The notes under the pieces were generated by a model. It ran no database searches. It saw nothing but the letters and a program-made list of their open reading frames with translations, and had not been told where the DNA came from. From NCBI RefSeq assembly GCF_002812085.1, contig NZ_NPDM01000006.1, positions 1 to 64,000 of the forward strand: a stretch of DNA of 64,000 nucleotides, in the 5' to 3' direction. Numbering within the stretch: position 1 is the stretch's first letter; each line of letters starts with the position of its first letter. Both the position numbers and the translations under genes were made by a program. Positions 35,826 to 45,322 of the stretch are shown here, piece by piece. Source of the DNA: Leptospira levettii. Its GTDB lineage: Bacteria > Spirochaetota > Leptospiria > Leptospirales > Leptospiraceae.

Positions 35826-36368
35826 ATGCCAAAAATATTGATCCAGTTGTTCCATCCATTTTTGGAAAAATCGAAAGCAAATCAAATGTTATTAGATTCT
35901 ATACCCATATCAGACAATATCACCTTACGAGACTTATATGAATTGTATCCAAATTTTACGATAGATGTCAAACTAGAACAAAAGATTCTTATGGAACACG
36001 ATGTAATTCTCTTCCAACATCCTTTTTATTGGTACAGTTGCCCACCTCTTATGAAACAATGGATCGATTTTGTATTAGAAGATGGTTGGGCCTATGGTAA
36101 AAACGGAAATTCATTGGATGGAAAAAAATGGATCCAAGCCATTACGACAGGTGGATCGAATCAGGCATATCAGGAAGACGGATTTCATAAACATAGGATA
36201 GAGGATTTTTTATTACCTTTCCAGAGGACAGCGGAACTTTGTCAGATGTATTACCAATCTCCCTTTTTGGTCCAAGGTACTTTCCAGTTAAAAGAAGGAG
36301 ATTTTCAAAAAGAATCTCTTCGTTATCGAAATTTGATTCTGTCATTATTAGAGGCAAAACATGGGTGA
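35826..36368 (+). CDS. KefG/KefF-type NAD(P)H oxidoreductase (flavodoxin-like)
   Basis: A protein of about 180 residues with a flavodoxin-like quinone-reductase fold: MPKILIQLFHPFLEKSK (FMN-binding loop), EHDVILFQHPFYWYSCPPLMKQWID (a hallmark of KefF/KefG and MdaB), and a TTGGSNQAYQEDGF loop. In E. coli KefF and KefG are cytoplasmic subunits needed for activity of the glutathione-gated K+/H+ antiporters KefC and KefB. Its stop overlaps the start of a KefB/C-like transporter by eight bases, which fits this role. I start at the ATG at 35826. Confidence 0.85.
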   Translation: MPKILIQLFHPFLEKSKANQMLLDSIPISDNITLRDLYELYPNFTIDVKLEQKILMEHDVILFQHPFYWYSCPPLMKQWIDFVLEDGWAYGKNGNSLDGKKWIQAITTGGSNQAYQEDGFHKHRIEDFLLPFQRTAELCQMYYQSPFLVQGTFQLKEGDFQKESLRYRNLILSLLEAKHG

Positions 36369-38217
36369 AGTCAATTTTTTCATTCAAGCTATCATTTATC
36401 TAACAAGTGCCATCATTATGGTTCCCATTGCCAATCGATTGGGACTTGGTTCTGTCCTTGGGTATTTGGTGGCAGGCATTTTCATTGGGCCATTTGTTTT
36501 TGGTTTTGTGGGAACGGAAGGAAAAGACCTTTTGCATTTTGCAGAATTTGGTGTTGTGATGATGTTATTTGCGATCGGTTTAGAATTGGAATTAAACCTG
36601 TTATGGAGGTTAAAGTTCTGGTTACTTGGGTTAGGTGGTCTTCAGTTATTATTAACCACTATTTTAGTGTTTTTATTCTCAATCGGTTTCCAATTTTCTT
36701 GGAAATCTTCGGTTGCACTTGGATTCATCTTATCTCTGTCGTCTACGGCGATTGTTTTACAAACCTTAAAAGAGAAAGGATTGATGAAATCCATTTCAGG
36801 GCAAGCTTCGTTTTCAATCCTTCTTTTCCAAGATATGGCAGTGATTCCGATTCTTGCCATCTTCCCTATGTTAAGTGAAGGAGATGTGGTAACAAATGAC
36901 CATGGCCATTCTCTTGTAGAACATTTGCCTGGTTACCAAAAAACACTAGTTGTCCTTTTTGTAGTGATTGGGATTATTTTAATTGGTAGGTATATTTTAA
37001 GTCCAATATTTCGATTGATCGCAAAGTCAGGAAGCCGAGAGATTTTTACTGGTGCCAGTTTGTTACTTGTGATTGCTATCTCAGTCCTCATGACTTCTGT
37101 GGGAGTTTCGGCAGCACTTGGCACTTTCCTTGCGGGAGTTGTACTTGCCAGTAGTGAATTTCGACATGAATTAGAAAGTAACATAGAACCGTTTAAAGGT
37201 TTGCTACTTGGATTGTTTTTTTTAAGTGTGGGAGCTTCTATGGAACTCCCTGTCGTATTCCAACACCCAATGAAAATTGTTGGTATTGTTGTTGGCATTA
37301 TTTTTCTAAAAGCGCTTGTATTACTCCTACTTGGTTTTTTGTTTAAACTTCCCTTAGACCAAAATTTATACATGGCATTAGCACTATCACAAGTAGGAGA
37401 ATTTTCCTTCGTGTTATTTGGATACTCCGAAGGGTTGGGAATTTTTGATAAGGATACAATTGTGATCCTTGTTGCTTGTGTGGCACTCAGTATGGCATTT
37501 ACGCCCATATTATTATTGTTATATGAGAAAACCATTTTTGAAGCGTTACAATCAAAAGCACCTAAGAAACAAACAAACCAAAGCTTAGAAAAAGAAGAAA
37601 ATCCAGTTATCATTTGTGGATTTGGTCGTTTTGGAAATATGGTGGGAAGGTTTTTACGATCAAACGGCATTGGTATCACAATTTTAGATTATGATGCGGA
37701 TCGAGTGGAGATGCTTGGTCGATTTGGATTTAAGGTATTTTTTGGAGATGCAACGCGAATAGAACTTTTGGAGAGTGCGGGTTTAGAACATGCAAAAGTG
37801 TTGATTGCGGCCCTTGACCATCCGGAAAAACAACACGAACTCATTCGCAATGTAAAACACCATTATCCAAATATACAAATTGTTGCGAGAGCTGGGGATC
37901 GCGAAGAGGCATATGACTTAAAAGAAATGGGACTTTCCTTTATTTACCGTGAAACAAGAGAAACCGCTGTGAAACTAGGGGGAGATGTTTTAAAATTATT
38001 GGGAACAAGATCCTATGCAGCAGAACGTGCTAAAAATTTATTCTTAACACATGATGATGAAACCTTTCACGAACTTTTTGACTTACGAAAAGACCGCGTT
38101 CAGTACATAAGCCTTGCCAAACAAAGGAATTCTGAACTAGAACGTTTGATGTTTGTTGATTTAGGAAAAGAAGACGAATTGGATTTGGATTCTTGGAGTG
38201 AAATGGAACGAATGTAA
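36361..38217 (+). CDS. KefB/KefC-type K+/H+ antiporter with TrkA-N domain
   Basis: A 618-residue protein: a CPA2 antiporter domain of about 12 transmembrane helices (residues 1-385) with LGLGSVLGYLVAGIFIGP, EFGVVMMLFAIGLELEL and LSLSSTAIVLQTL, followed by a cytosolic TrkA-N/KTN domain (about 413-530) with IICGFGRFGNMVGRFL as the nucleotide-binding loop. Kef systems expel K+ in exchange for H+ in response to electrophile-glutathione adducts. The co-encoded KefG-like subunit supports the call; subtype B or C cannot be decided. A bidirectional terminator follows. Confidence 0.9.
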   Translation: MGEVNFFIQAIIYLTSAIIMVPIANRLGLGSVLGYLVAGIFIGPFVFGFVGTEGKDLLHFAEFGVVMMLFAIGLELELNLLWRLKFWLLGLGGLQLLLTTILVFLFSIGFQFSWKSSVALGFILSLSSTAIVLQTLKEKGLMKSISGQASFSILLFQDMAVIPILAIFPMLSEGDVVTNDHGHSLVEHLPGYQKTLVVLFVVIGIILIGRYILSPIFRLIAKSGSREIFTGASLLLVIAISVLMTSVGVSAALGTFLAGVVLASSEFRHELESNIEPFKGLLLGLFFLSVGASMELPVVFQHPMKIVGIVVGIIFLKALVLLLLGFLFKLPLDQNLYMALALSQVGEFSFVLFGYSEGLGIFDKDTIVILVACVALSMAFTPILLLLYEKTIFEALQSKAPKKQTNQSLEKEENPVIICGFGRFGNMVGRFLRSNGIGITILDYDADRVEMLGRFGFKVFFGDATRIELLESAGLEHAKVLIAALDHPEKQHELIRNVKHHYPNIQIVARAGDREEAYDLKEMGLSFIYRETRETAVKLGGDVLKLLGTRSYAAERAKNLFLTHDDETFHELFDLRKDRVQYISLAKQRNSELERLMFVDLGKEDELDLDSWSEMERM

Positions 38218-38250
38218 GTTGGTTAGAAAACGAATGAATTGAAAAAAAGA

Positions 38251-38294
38251 ATTCCCGAATGGTCGTTTTTACCTTTTCGGGAATAGATTTTTTT
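38251..38294. terminator. Terminator after the Kef operon
   Basis: ATTCCCGAA (38251-38259) pairs with TTCGGGAAT (38276-38284), an inner GGT/ACC extends it, and a run of T lies at 38288-38294. A-rich sequence precedes it on the other strand, so it may serve the converging cyclophilin gene too. Confidence 0.72.
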
Positions 38295-38427
38295 CGATGG
38301 TTTGATTTTTGTTGGCTTCAAGTTAAAAATTGTCCGAGAAGCCAATTTGATTGGGACGATTGGGTTTGGTTTCCGTTTCTCTTTCATAGTCTTTAGACTA
38401 AATGAAAAAAAGAAAGAAAAGTAAACT

Positions 38428-38940
38428 TTATTTTTTAGAATCTAAAATTTGATTCCACTCATCTAAAAAGGGTTTTGCCACTTCCAATACAGAAGAGGCA
38501 TCTCCTTCAATCGTAATGGATTCAATTTTATCCCCTTGTTGGATGGAATTCACAACTTCTTGGTCAGAGGCATCCACCACGGAACCAAACACTGAATGTT
38601 TTCCATCAAGCCAAGGTGTCGGAACATGTGTGATAAAAAATTGACTCCCATTGGTTCCTGGACCTGCATTTGCCATGGAAAGGATTCCAGGTTTGTTGTG
38701 TTTTAAACTAGAATCAAATTCATCACGGAATTTATACCCAGGGCCACCCGTTCCAGTTCCTTGGGGACAACCACCTTGGATCATAAAATCAGCAATGACT
38801 CGGTGGAATTTTAGTCCATCATAGAATTTCCTTTGTGCCAAATTCACAAAGTTGGCAACCGTATTCGGTGTTTTGTCAGGAGTAAGATCGATTCGGATTT
38901 CACCTTTGTTGGTTTTGATAACAGCGCGTAAAGTACTCAT
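38428..38940 (-). CDS. Peptidyl-prolyl cis-trans isomerase, cyclophilin type
   Basis: A 170-residue cyclophilin with the classic motifs [42 protein letters not shown] and [11 protein letters not shown] (catalytic Arg in FHRV and active-site Phe, Gln, His). No signal peptide is present, so it is cytoplasmic. It accelerates prolyl isomerisation in protein folding. I start at the ATG at 38940, which has GAAAGG upstream. It is monocistronic and divergent from the rhodanese-domain gene. Confidence 0.94.
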   Translation of the reverse strand: MSTLRAVIKTNKGEIRIDLTPDKTPNTVANFVNLAQRKFYDGLKFHRVIADFMIQGGCPQGTGTGGPGYKFRDEFDSSLKHNKPGILSMANAGPGTNGSQFFITHVPTPWLDGKHSVFGSVVDASDQEVVNSIQQGDKIESITIEGDASSVLEVAKPFLDEWNQILDSKK

Positions 38941-39034
38941 ACCTTTCACTCAAATTCGGATAATTCCCCTGGCAAGTCGAAAAAAGGTTTGAGTTCTGAT
39001 AGAAATAGAAGTTATACTTTTAGCGATTTTAGAA

Positions 39035-39601
39035 ATGGGTAAAGTTATGAATCGAACCATCATTGTTTCTCTCTTACTAATCACAGTTTCACTTGTGGCA
39101 AAACCCATTGAAAAACAGAAAAAACAACCAAAAATAAAACCCATTCCGAATCGGCTCATCGACTATGGTGAATTCAAAAAAATTGTCAATCGATCCGAAT
39201 CGGAACGTGAAAATCACCGCCTAACGGAAGATCAATTTTTGAAAATGATGTCTGAAGATGGAGTAGTAGTCCTGGATGCAAGGAGCGAAAATCGATTTCG
39301 TTTATTACATATCAAAGGTGCGGTGAATTTGCCTTTTACCGAATTTACGAAAGACAGTTTGGCTACTGTGATCCCAGAACCAAAATCCAAAATTCTAATT
39401 TATTGTAATAATAATTTTGAAGGCAACGAACAAGCGTTTGCTGCGAAAAGCCCAGCTGCTTCTTTGAATTTATCGACTTACAATTCCTTAAAAGCATACG
39501 GGTATTCAAATATCTTCGAGTTGGGCCCATTACTGGATGTGAACCAAACTAAATTACCTTTAGTGAGTGAACCAAAGGAAAAAGAACAATCGGCCAATTG
39601 A
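39035..39601 (+). CDS. Exported rhodanese-like domain protein
   Basis: A 188-residue protein with a signal peptide (about 1-22) and a rhodanese domain (about 60-170): GVVVLDARSENRFRLLHIKGAVNLPFTEF, and the active loop ILIYCNNNFEGN whose Cys would carry a persulfide. The loop is followed by a normal helical part (LKAYGYSNIFELGP). Sulfur-transfer activity in the periplasm is inferred. The start may also be the ATG at 39047. No operon partner is evident. Confidence 0.82.
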   Translation: MGKVMNRTIIVSLLLITVSLVAKPIEKQKKQPKIKPIPNRLIDYGEFKKIVNRSESERENHRLTEDQFLKMMSEDGVVVLDARSENRFRLLHIKGAVNLPFTEFTKDSLATVIPEPKSKILIYCNNNFEGNEQAFAAKSPAASLNLSTYNSLKAYGYSNIFELGPLLDVNQTKLPLVSEPKEKEQSAN

Positions 39602-39650
39602 ATGTATAAGATTCTTAATTTTTTTTATTAATTCCTTTGATAAAAATAAT

Positions 39651-40925
39651 ATGTTACGCGGACAGTTATTATCTAATATCATAGAAGCCGTATCGAATAC
39701 ATACGGCAAAGAATTTTTAAATCGACTTACTGAAAAAATGAGCACTGTCATTGGGGCGGATTATACATTTATTGCTCTCTTCGATAAAGAAAAATACGAA
39801 TCGAAAACGGTAGCTCTTGTTGCAAAAGGTTCCTTGGTTGACAATATGGCTTATTCTTTAGAGGGGACTCCTTGCGCGGATGTATTTGATAATAATGTCT
39901 GTTATTATCCTACTGATGTTCAAAAATTATTCCCAAATGATTTGTTATTAGTTGAAATGAAGATTAAGGGATACATCGGAACTCCTTTAGTCAATTCTAA
40001 ACAGGAAACGATGGGCTTGATTGTTGGATTGTATGAATCTGAGATTCGAGAAAATGAGAAGGACCAAGTCATTACCTTATTTCAAATTTTTTCAGGCCGC
40101 ATTGCAGCTGAATTGGAAAGGTTAGACTATGAATCTCAACTCGAACAATACAATCGGAAATTGGAATCTTTGGTTAAAGAAAGGACAATTGCTTTAGAAA
40201 ACACGTTGACCGAGTTACATGAAAGACAAAACCAGCTTATCGAATCTGAAAAGTTAGCAAGTTTAGGTCTACTTTCAGCAGGAATTGCTCATGAAATTAA
40301 TAACCCACTTAATTTTATTTTAGGTGGATATCATGGTATAAAAGATTACATTAGCGAATCTTCAGAACAATTTGGGAAAGTCAAGTTTTACCTAGAAGCT
40401 ATCAAAGAAGGTGTGGATCGGACTTCAAAAATCGTAAAAGGTTTAAACCAGTATACTCGGGTAGGTGAATCGAATTCAGAAGAAATTAACATTCATGAAA
40501 CTTTAGATCATTGTTTAGTGATGCTCGCTCATACACTTAGGGATGGGATTAAAGTAGTGCAGAAATTCGAAGCAATGAATCCGGTAATCCTAGGGAGTTC
40601 TACTAAAATCCATCAATGTTTTTTTAATATCTTAACAAATGCAATTCAATCAATGGATGGAATGCAAGGTGAATTGCAGATTTATACGATATCTAAAGAG
40701 AATCAAATTAAGATTGATATCATTGATACAGGAGTAGGGATACTTCCAGAATATAAATATAAGATCATGACTCCTTTTTTTACGACTAAAGAACCTGGAA
40801 AAGGTGTTGGATTGGGTTTATCAATTGCATATAAGATTATACAAGATCATCATGGTTCGATTCAATTTGAATCGGAGTTGGGAATTGGTACAAGATTTAT
40901 GATTGAATTTCCTTGTTTTTGTTGA
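39651..40925 (+). CDS. GAF-domain sensor histidine kinase
   Basis: A protein of about 424 residues: GAF domain (about 15-155, VIGADYTFIALFDKEKYES), coiled coil (about 160-200), HisKA with His in LLSAGIAHEINNPLNFI (about 212), and HATPase (about 310-420) with DTGVGI, FFTTKEPGKGVGLGLSIAY. There is no transmembrane segment, so it is a cytoplasmic sensor. Its stop overlaps the start of a response regulator, its likely partner. The open frame extends upstream to 39567 over the rhodanese gene end; I start at the ATG at 39651. Confidence 0.9.
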   Translation: MLRGQLLSNIIEAVSNTYGKEFLNRLTEKMSTVIGADYTFIALFDKEKYESKTVALVAKGSLVDNMAYSLEGTPCADVFDNNVCYYPTDVQKLFPNDLLLVEMKIKGYIGTPLVNSKQETMGLIVGLYESEIRENEKDQVITLFQIFSGRIAAELERLDYESQLEQYNRKLESLVKERTIALENTLTELHERQNQLIESEKLASLGLLSAGIAHEINNPLNFILGGYHGIKDYISESSEQFGKVKFYLEAIKEGVDRTSKIVKGLNQYTRVGESNSEEINIHETLDHCLVMLAHTLRDGIKVVQKFEAMNPVILGSSTKIHQCFFNILTNAIQSMDGMQGELQIYTISKENQIKIDIIDTGVGILPEYKYKIMTPFFTTKEPGKGVGLGLSIAYKIIQDHHGSIQFESELGIGTRFMIEFPCFC

Positions 40926-41296
40926 GTCTTGTTTCTGTGAAAATTAAGATTTTATATGTAGATGATGAAGATTTTAATCTTCAATTATTCAAAGACATCT
41001 TCAAAAAAGATTTTGAAGTATTTATTGCTTCTTCTGGAAATGATGCCTTGGAAGAATTGGAAGAAAACAGAGAAATTCAATATTTGGTGAGCGACCTAAG
41101 TATGCCACAAATGGATGGATTGGAGTTGGTTAAGCGTGTTAAAGCAAATTATCCAACGATAATCTGTAGTTTGCTAACAGGTTTTGAAAAAACATTGGAG
41201 ATTGAAAAAGCGATCTCAGAAGGGACTTTGACCTACTATTTCGCAAAACCACTAGACCCTGCAGAGATTCGAAAGTTTTTCTCTGTAGGGTCATAA
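40922..41296 (+). CDS. Single-domain response regulator (CheY-like)
   Basis: A receiver domain of about 124 residues: ILYVDDEDFNLQLF (acidic pair), phosphoacceptor Asp in LVSDLSMPQMDGLELV, a switch Thr in SLLTGF and the conserved Lys in YYFAKPLDP. No output domain follows, so it acts through protein contact or as a phospho-relay. The start is uncertain: TTG at 40922 overlaps the kinase stop (TTGA), while GTG at 40937 would trim five residues. It pairs with the preceding GAF kinase. Confidence 0.85.
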   Translation: MSLVSVKIKILYVDDEDFNLQLFKDIFKKDFEVFIASSGNDALEELEENREIQYLVSDLSMPQMDGLELVKRVKANYPTIICSLLTGFEKTLEIEKAISEGTLTYYFAKPLDPAEIRKFFSVGS

Positions 41297-41314
41297 AAAA
41301 GTTACAAACTCAAT

Positions 41315-42550
41315 TTATTTATTTTTGAATTCGATTTCCACAACACCACGTTTAGAACTGTTGATGTTGAGAGTTTTACTACTCAAAAAACGGAAACTAG
41401 AATCCTTTTTGTACATGAGCTCTTCTGCAAACATCGATTCCTTTCCTGGGTAAGTGAGTTCCCATTCTGATCCATTCATTTCTGTTTTACGATCATTGAT
41501 TTGTTTCACGGATGTGTATTCCATCAAATCGTTTTTGAAATTGATTGCATCTTCCAGAGCAAGTCCTTTGAACTTTAAGATCACGGTGTTTTGTTCTGTG
41601 AGTTTAAACCATTCGTCCTTGATTTGTTTTCCTACTTTTACGGAAACAAGGTTTGCCCAATCTTTCACAGCTTGTTCTCTGGAAACTTCTTGTGTGATAT
41701 CAGCACCTCGGCCTTCCAAACTTCCAGATCCAAAGATTTTTCCATCACCCCATAATTGGATGATGCGGTATGGGCCTGTTGCCGCAGAACTTAAAAAATC
41801 TGTTTTTTTACCACCAGGTAATACCACAGGTTTTTGGTCAGTGGTTGTCACTTTTGCAATGATCAAAACTTCCGCGCCTGAGTCTTGTGCCAGAGTGAGA
41901 AGAGGGCTACCTTCTTCCACAGAGGTAAGATCAAGTTTAGCAAGGCTTGGATTTTTTTTGAGCAGGGCAGTGAGTTGGGAACTATCGACCACTTTATTCC
42001 CTTTGGCACGGAGTTTTTCAATCAGTTCCGCCTCGGCAATGTTAGTTGCTGATCCAATGGGATAAGATTTTCCATTCACAACGGTTTGCACGAGGACAGC
42101 GATCCTTGGGTTTCCTACATCATCAAGGAGAGCATCCACAGCAGTAGAAAGTTTTGTTGCTTCTACTTCACAACGGACATTGAGACGGATCATGTCTTGG
42201 GTGTCTAGTTTCCATTGTTCTTCACTGAGGATGTCGTATTTTTTCACAAAACTATCGGTTTTCCCGTAAAGTTTGGATCCTAGGGATTGCCCATCGGAGA
42301 CCCCTGATTTTTCTGTGATTTGTTCTCCGACCAATTTACGGATGGCATTGAGTTTTGCATCTTTGAGTGCCTTGTTACGGGCTAGGGCCAAGTCTCCTTG
42401 GTAAATAGGAGCCTCTCCCATGGCTGTGACCACATTGTCAGGTAAAGACGGGTTTTTTTGCGCGGAATTGGACCCAGCACATGCCAAGATGGTAAGGACT
42501 AAAATCCCAGTATAGGGAGCAATTCGAAGTCGATGAAACATGAAGGACAT
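41315..42550 (-). CDS. Envelope lipoprotein with FlgT-N-like region
   Basis: A protein of about 411 residues with a signal peptide and lipobox LACAGSNS. Residues about 40-90 (VVTAMGEAPIYQGDLALARN, LNAIRKLVGEQ) resemble the FlgT N-terminal/LPP20-like repeat found in outer-membrane proteins; this is followed by a nucleoside-like sensing region with RIAVLVQTVVNGKSYPIG and KVVDSSQLTALLK (TolB/CsgG-like strands). It is probably an outer-membrane lipoprotein. The start at 42550 follows AAGGAG; an ATG at 42541 is equally possible. It is divergent from the NamZ-like gene. Confidence 0.78.
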   Translation of the reverse strand: MSFMFHRLRIAPYTGILVLTILACAGSNSAQKNPSLPDNVVTAMGEAPIYQGDLALARNKALKDAKLNAIRKLVGEQITEKSGVSDGQSLGSKLYGKTDSFVKKYDILSEEQWKLDTQDMIRLNVRCEVEATKLSTAVDALLDDVGNPRIAVLVQTVVNGKSYPIGSATNIAEAELIEKLRAKGNKVVDSSQLTALLKKNPSLAKLDLTSVEEGSPLLTLAQDSGAEVLIIAKVTTTDQKPVVLPGGKKTDFLSSAATGPYRIIQLWGDGKIFGSGSLEGRGADITQEVSREQAVKDWANLVSVKVGKQIKDEWFKLTEQNTVILKFKGLALEDAINFKNDLMEYTSVKQINDRKTEMNGSEWELTYPGKESMFAEELMYKKDSSFRFLSSKTLNINSSKRGVVEIEFKNK

Positions 42551-42592
42551 TTCTCCTTGAAGATTTGCTATATTATAGAAACATATACTTAC

Positions 42593-43837
42593 ATGACCAA
42601 TTACTTTTTTAGGTTTTCTCTCTCGTTTCTTGTCCTTGCTTGCCATGGGAACACGGTTCCGCAATTTCGTGTCCACCCGATTGATTCTAAAGTTCGATTG
42701 TCCCAGGACATTTTTTACGAAAAAATCCTGCCAACCATGGCGGGAAAAAAATTGATGCTTGCGACAAATCCATCAGGAATTGGAACAAATCCAAAAAAGA
42801 TCATTTCATCTCTCGAAAAACACAAAATTACATTAGAACATTTGATTGGTTTAGAACATGGATTTCTTGGTTTGGAAGAAGAGTTTAGCCAAACTCCCGT
42901 TACTATGGACTCAACTTTTAATCGTCCACTTTATCATATCTATCGAATCAAAGATTCCGAACTGAGAGACTTAGTGAAGGAGGTTGATTTTGTTTTATTT
43001 GATGTGCAAGATGTGGGGATGCGTTGTTACACATATTTAAGTGTACTCAAACGTCTCATGGATGCATTAAAAAATACAAAAACCAAACTCATTGTCCTTG
43101 ATCATATCCATGTAGCGATGCACCTCCCACCCATGGGAGAAAAAATGAGTCCTAAACATTTAAACTTTGCTGGAGAATTTCCTTCCTTACTCATTACGGG
43201 AATGACAACTGGGGAAGCCGCATTGTTTTATAACAAGGAATACTTAAAAGAATCTGTGGACTTGAATGTGATTCCTGTGGAAGGTTATAAACGTGGGATG
43301 TACTTTGAAGATACAGGTATCCCGTGGACAACACCTTCACCTAACTTGCCTATGGTGGATTCTGCAAGGAATTATTTATCGCTTGTTTTACTTGAAGGTG
43401 TGAATGTATCAGTTGGAAGGGGAACCCAAGCACCTTTCGTTTATTTTGGTGCACCATGGATGACAAATCCGGAAGAACTTGCTACCAAATTAAGTGCCAT
43501 TGGCAACAAATCATATTATTTTTCAACAGTGTATTTTAAACCCACCTTTGGACCCCACAAAGGAAAAATTTGTTCTGGTCTACGTATGAATTTAGTAAGG
43601 CCTGATTATGATCCAATGTTACTTGCATATGAACTCATTCGGCTTATGAAAGAAACATATCCAAATGATTTTAAATGGAGTAAAGGTTCTACAAACCACT
43701 GGGTTGACCAATTATGGGGGAATGATCATTTTCGTTCTGCCATCAATGATGGAAAAACCTATGTTGAGTTTCATAATACCTATCTTAGTGATGAAGATAA
43801 AGAACGAAAAAAAATTGAACCATACTTAATCTACTAA
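42593..43837 (+). CDS. NamZ/DUF1343-family exported muramidase-like protein
   Basis: A protein of about 414 residues with a signal peptide and lipobox LVLACHGN (Cys about residue 17). The DUF1343 domain shows GLEHGFLGLEEEF, VDFVLFDVQDVGMRCYTY, a TTGEAALFYNKEY segment, GVNVSVGRGTQAPF and YFKPTFGPHKGKICSGLR. Members of this family (NamZ, GH171) remove terminal MurNAc from peptidoglycan chains, suggesting cell-wall recycling. It shares a divergent promoter region of only 42 bases with the lipoprotein gene. Confidence 0.85.
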   Translation: MTNYFFRFSLSFLVLACHGNTVPQFRVHPIDSKVRLSQDIFYEKILPTMAGKKLMLATNPSGIGTNPKKIISSLEKHKITLEHLIGLEHGFLGLEEEFSQTPVTMDSTFNRPLYHIYRIKDSELRDLVKEVDFVLFDVQDVGMRCYTYLSVLKRLMDALKNTKTKLIVLDHIHVAMHLPPMGEKMSPKHLNFAGEFPSLLITGMTTGEAALFYNKEYLKESVDLNVIPVEGYKRGMYFEDTGIPWTTPSPNLPMVDSARNYLSLVLLEGVNVSVGRGTQAPFVYFGAPWMTNPEELATKLSAIGNKSYYFSTVYFKPTFGPHKGKICSGLRMNLVRPDYDPMLLAYELIRLMKETYPNDFKWSKGSTNHWVDQLWGNDHFRSAINDGKTYVEFHNTYLSDEDKERKKIEPYLIY

Positions 43838-43846
43838 GGATCCAAA

Positions 43847-44443
43847 ATGAAGTTTAAATTCACTTTTTTAGTATTCATCACTGTTTTGTTAGGTGTGGTT
43901 TACGCATCGGAAACTAAAATCAAACAAATACCCAAACAAAAAACCGCAAAAGTGTTAAAGTCAGTTGCATATGCAACAATACGTTCCACTGTGATGGTGA
44001 CTCATACCAAATTTGATGAAAAAGAAGTCACTTACCAATCTTGTTCCAACGATTTTCCGAATATGCCAGGTGATTTTCCTTGTAATCTTTTGGATGTAAC
44101 TGGGACAACTGACCAAGTGGATACCGAGTCCGAAGTGAGTGATGCAGAATTTGCTATGGGAAGGGATCCTGAAGACATGAATCCAAGTGGAAAAATCCAC
44201 ATCAAAGTTTCGAAAGAGAAGTCACGAAATTTAAATGGGGCAGTGATTTACCTTGGTGAAGGTGAAAACCAATTATCTCTTTTTTATTCACCAAAAGGAC
44301 AAATCTCTCATTACCTGTACCAAAAAATGATTGTGATCTTTGTATGGAAGAAGACTGATGATTCACCTTCCTTGGCTCAACTTTATTTTGTGAAAGTGAA
44401 TGATGAATTTTTTCCTGAAGAAGTGAAGGAATTTACCTTTTAG
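43847..44443 (+). CDS. Exported protein, unknown function
   Basis: A 198-residue protein with a signal peptide (about 1-20, FTFLVFITVLLGVVYAS). The mature part has two Cys (CSNDFPNMPGDFPCN), an acidic section (TDQVDTESEVSDAEFAMGRD) and a strand-rich C-terminus (GAVIYLGEGENQLSLFYS). AAGGA lies in front of the ATG. It follows the NamZ-like gene with a 9-base gap, so the two are probably co-expressed in the periplasm. Confidence 0.72.
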   Translation: MKFKFTFLVFITVLLGVVYASETKIKQIPKQKTAKVLKSVAYATIRSTVMVTHTKFDEKEVTYQSCSNDFPNMPGDFPCNLLDVTGTTDQVDTESEVSDAEFAMGRDPEDMNPSGKIHIKVSKEKSRNLNGAVIYLGEGENQLSLFYSPKGQISHYLYQKMIVIFVWKKTDDSPSLAQLYFVKVNDEFFPEEVKEFTF

Positions 44444-44446
44444 TCC

Positions 44447-45322
44447 ATGCCAAGTTTCCAAGGTTATGTTCGAAAGATGTCTCATAAAGGGACAAATCCT
44501 GTTTCCTATTTTTGGGAATATGCAAATTATTCTGAGGACAAAAAAACAAAAACAATTGAAGGAAAAGAACTAACCTCAGATGTACCAATCGAATCCTTCC
44601 TTGGTAAAAAAATCTCTCTCATTACAAATGATGAAATTCGCTGTATGAACTGCGGAAAAAAAACTAAAAAGTCATTTAATCAGGGATATTGTTTTGTTTG
44701 TTTTTCTAAGTTAGCTGAAAATGATCTTTGTATCATGCGCCCAGAAACATGCCACCATCATAAGGGTACATGTCGTGATTCAGAATGGGGGAATACTCAT
44801 TGTTTCAAAAAACACATTGTATACTTTGCCAATTCCAGTGGAATGAAAGTTGGAATCACAAAAGAAAATCCTGTCTCAAACCGATGGGTGGACCAAGGTG
44901 CTAAGTTCGGAATCCCAATTTTAGAAGTGAGTTCCAGAAGAGACGCAGGTATTTTAGAACATTTTCTCAGTCAGTTTTTACCAGATAAAACATCCTGGCA
45001 AAAAATGGTAGCAGGAGAGCCGGGAATCATTGATCTCAAAAAAGAAGCTGTTAAATTTTTAAATCATCTTGAAAAGAATGAATTTTTTTCACCCATCGAA
45101 ACCAAACAAAAGTTAACCTGGAAACCTATCCTTACAGAAGAAATGATGGAAATCGAGTATCCGATTTTAACTTATCCATCTAAAATAAAATCTTTAAAAC
45201 TCACAAAAGAAACTCCAGTTGTCGGAACACTTGTTGGGATCAAGGGTCAATACTTATTATTTGAAACTGGAGTCATCAATATACGAAGTTTAGGTGGTCT
45301 TTGGATTGAATTTTCCGCCTAA
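44447..45322 (+). CDS. DUF2797 protein (zinc-binding, GIY-YIG-like)
   Basis: A 291-residue protein matching DUF2797: paired cysteines (RCMNCGKKTKKS, YCFVCFSKL, CHHHKGTCRDSEWGNTHC) that should bind zinc, and a small domain starting HIVYFANSSGMKVGITK with NRWVDQGA, which resembles the GIY-YIG nuclease fold. The function is not established. It starts three bases after the upstream stop and overlaps the following pseudouridine synthase gene by 29 bases. Confidence 0.82.
   Translation: MPSFQGYVRKMSHKGTNPVSYFWEYANYSEDKKTKTIEGKELTSDVPIESFLGKKISLITNDEIRCMNCGKKTKKSFNQGYCFVCFSKLAENDLCIMRPETCHHHKGTCRDSEWGNTHCFKKHIVYFANSSGMKVGITKENPVSNRWVDQGAKFGIPILEVSSRRDAGILEHFLSQFLPDKTSWQKMVAGEPGIIDLKKEAVKFLNHLEKNEFFSPIETKQKLTWKPILTEEMMEIEYPILTYPSKIKSLKLTKETPVVGTLVGIKGQYLLFETGVINIRSLGGLWIEFSA

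Noticed and set aside
36933..37679. Minus-strand frame of 248 residues opposite the Kef antiporter
   Set aside because: The antiporter has clear family motifs across the same bases; the antisense product is Asn/Ser/Thr-rich with no motif.
41454..42065. Plus-strand frame of 203 residues opposite the envelope lipoprotein
   Set aside because: Shadow of a gene with a clear signal peptide; no ribosome-binding site or motif.
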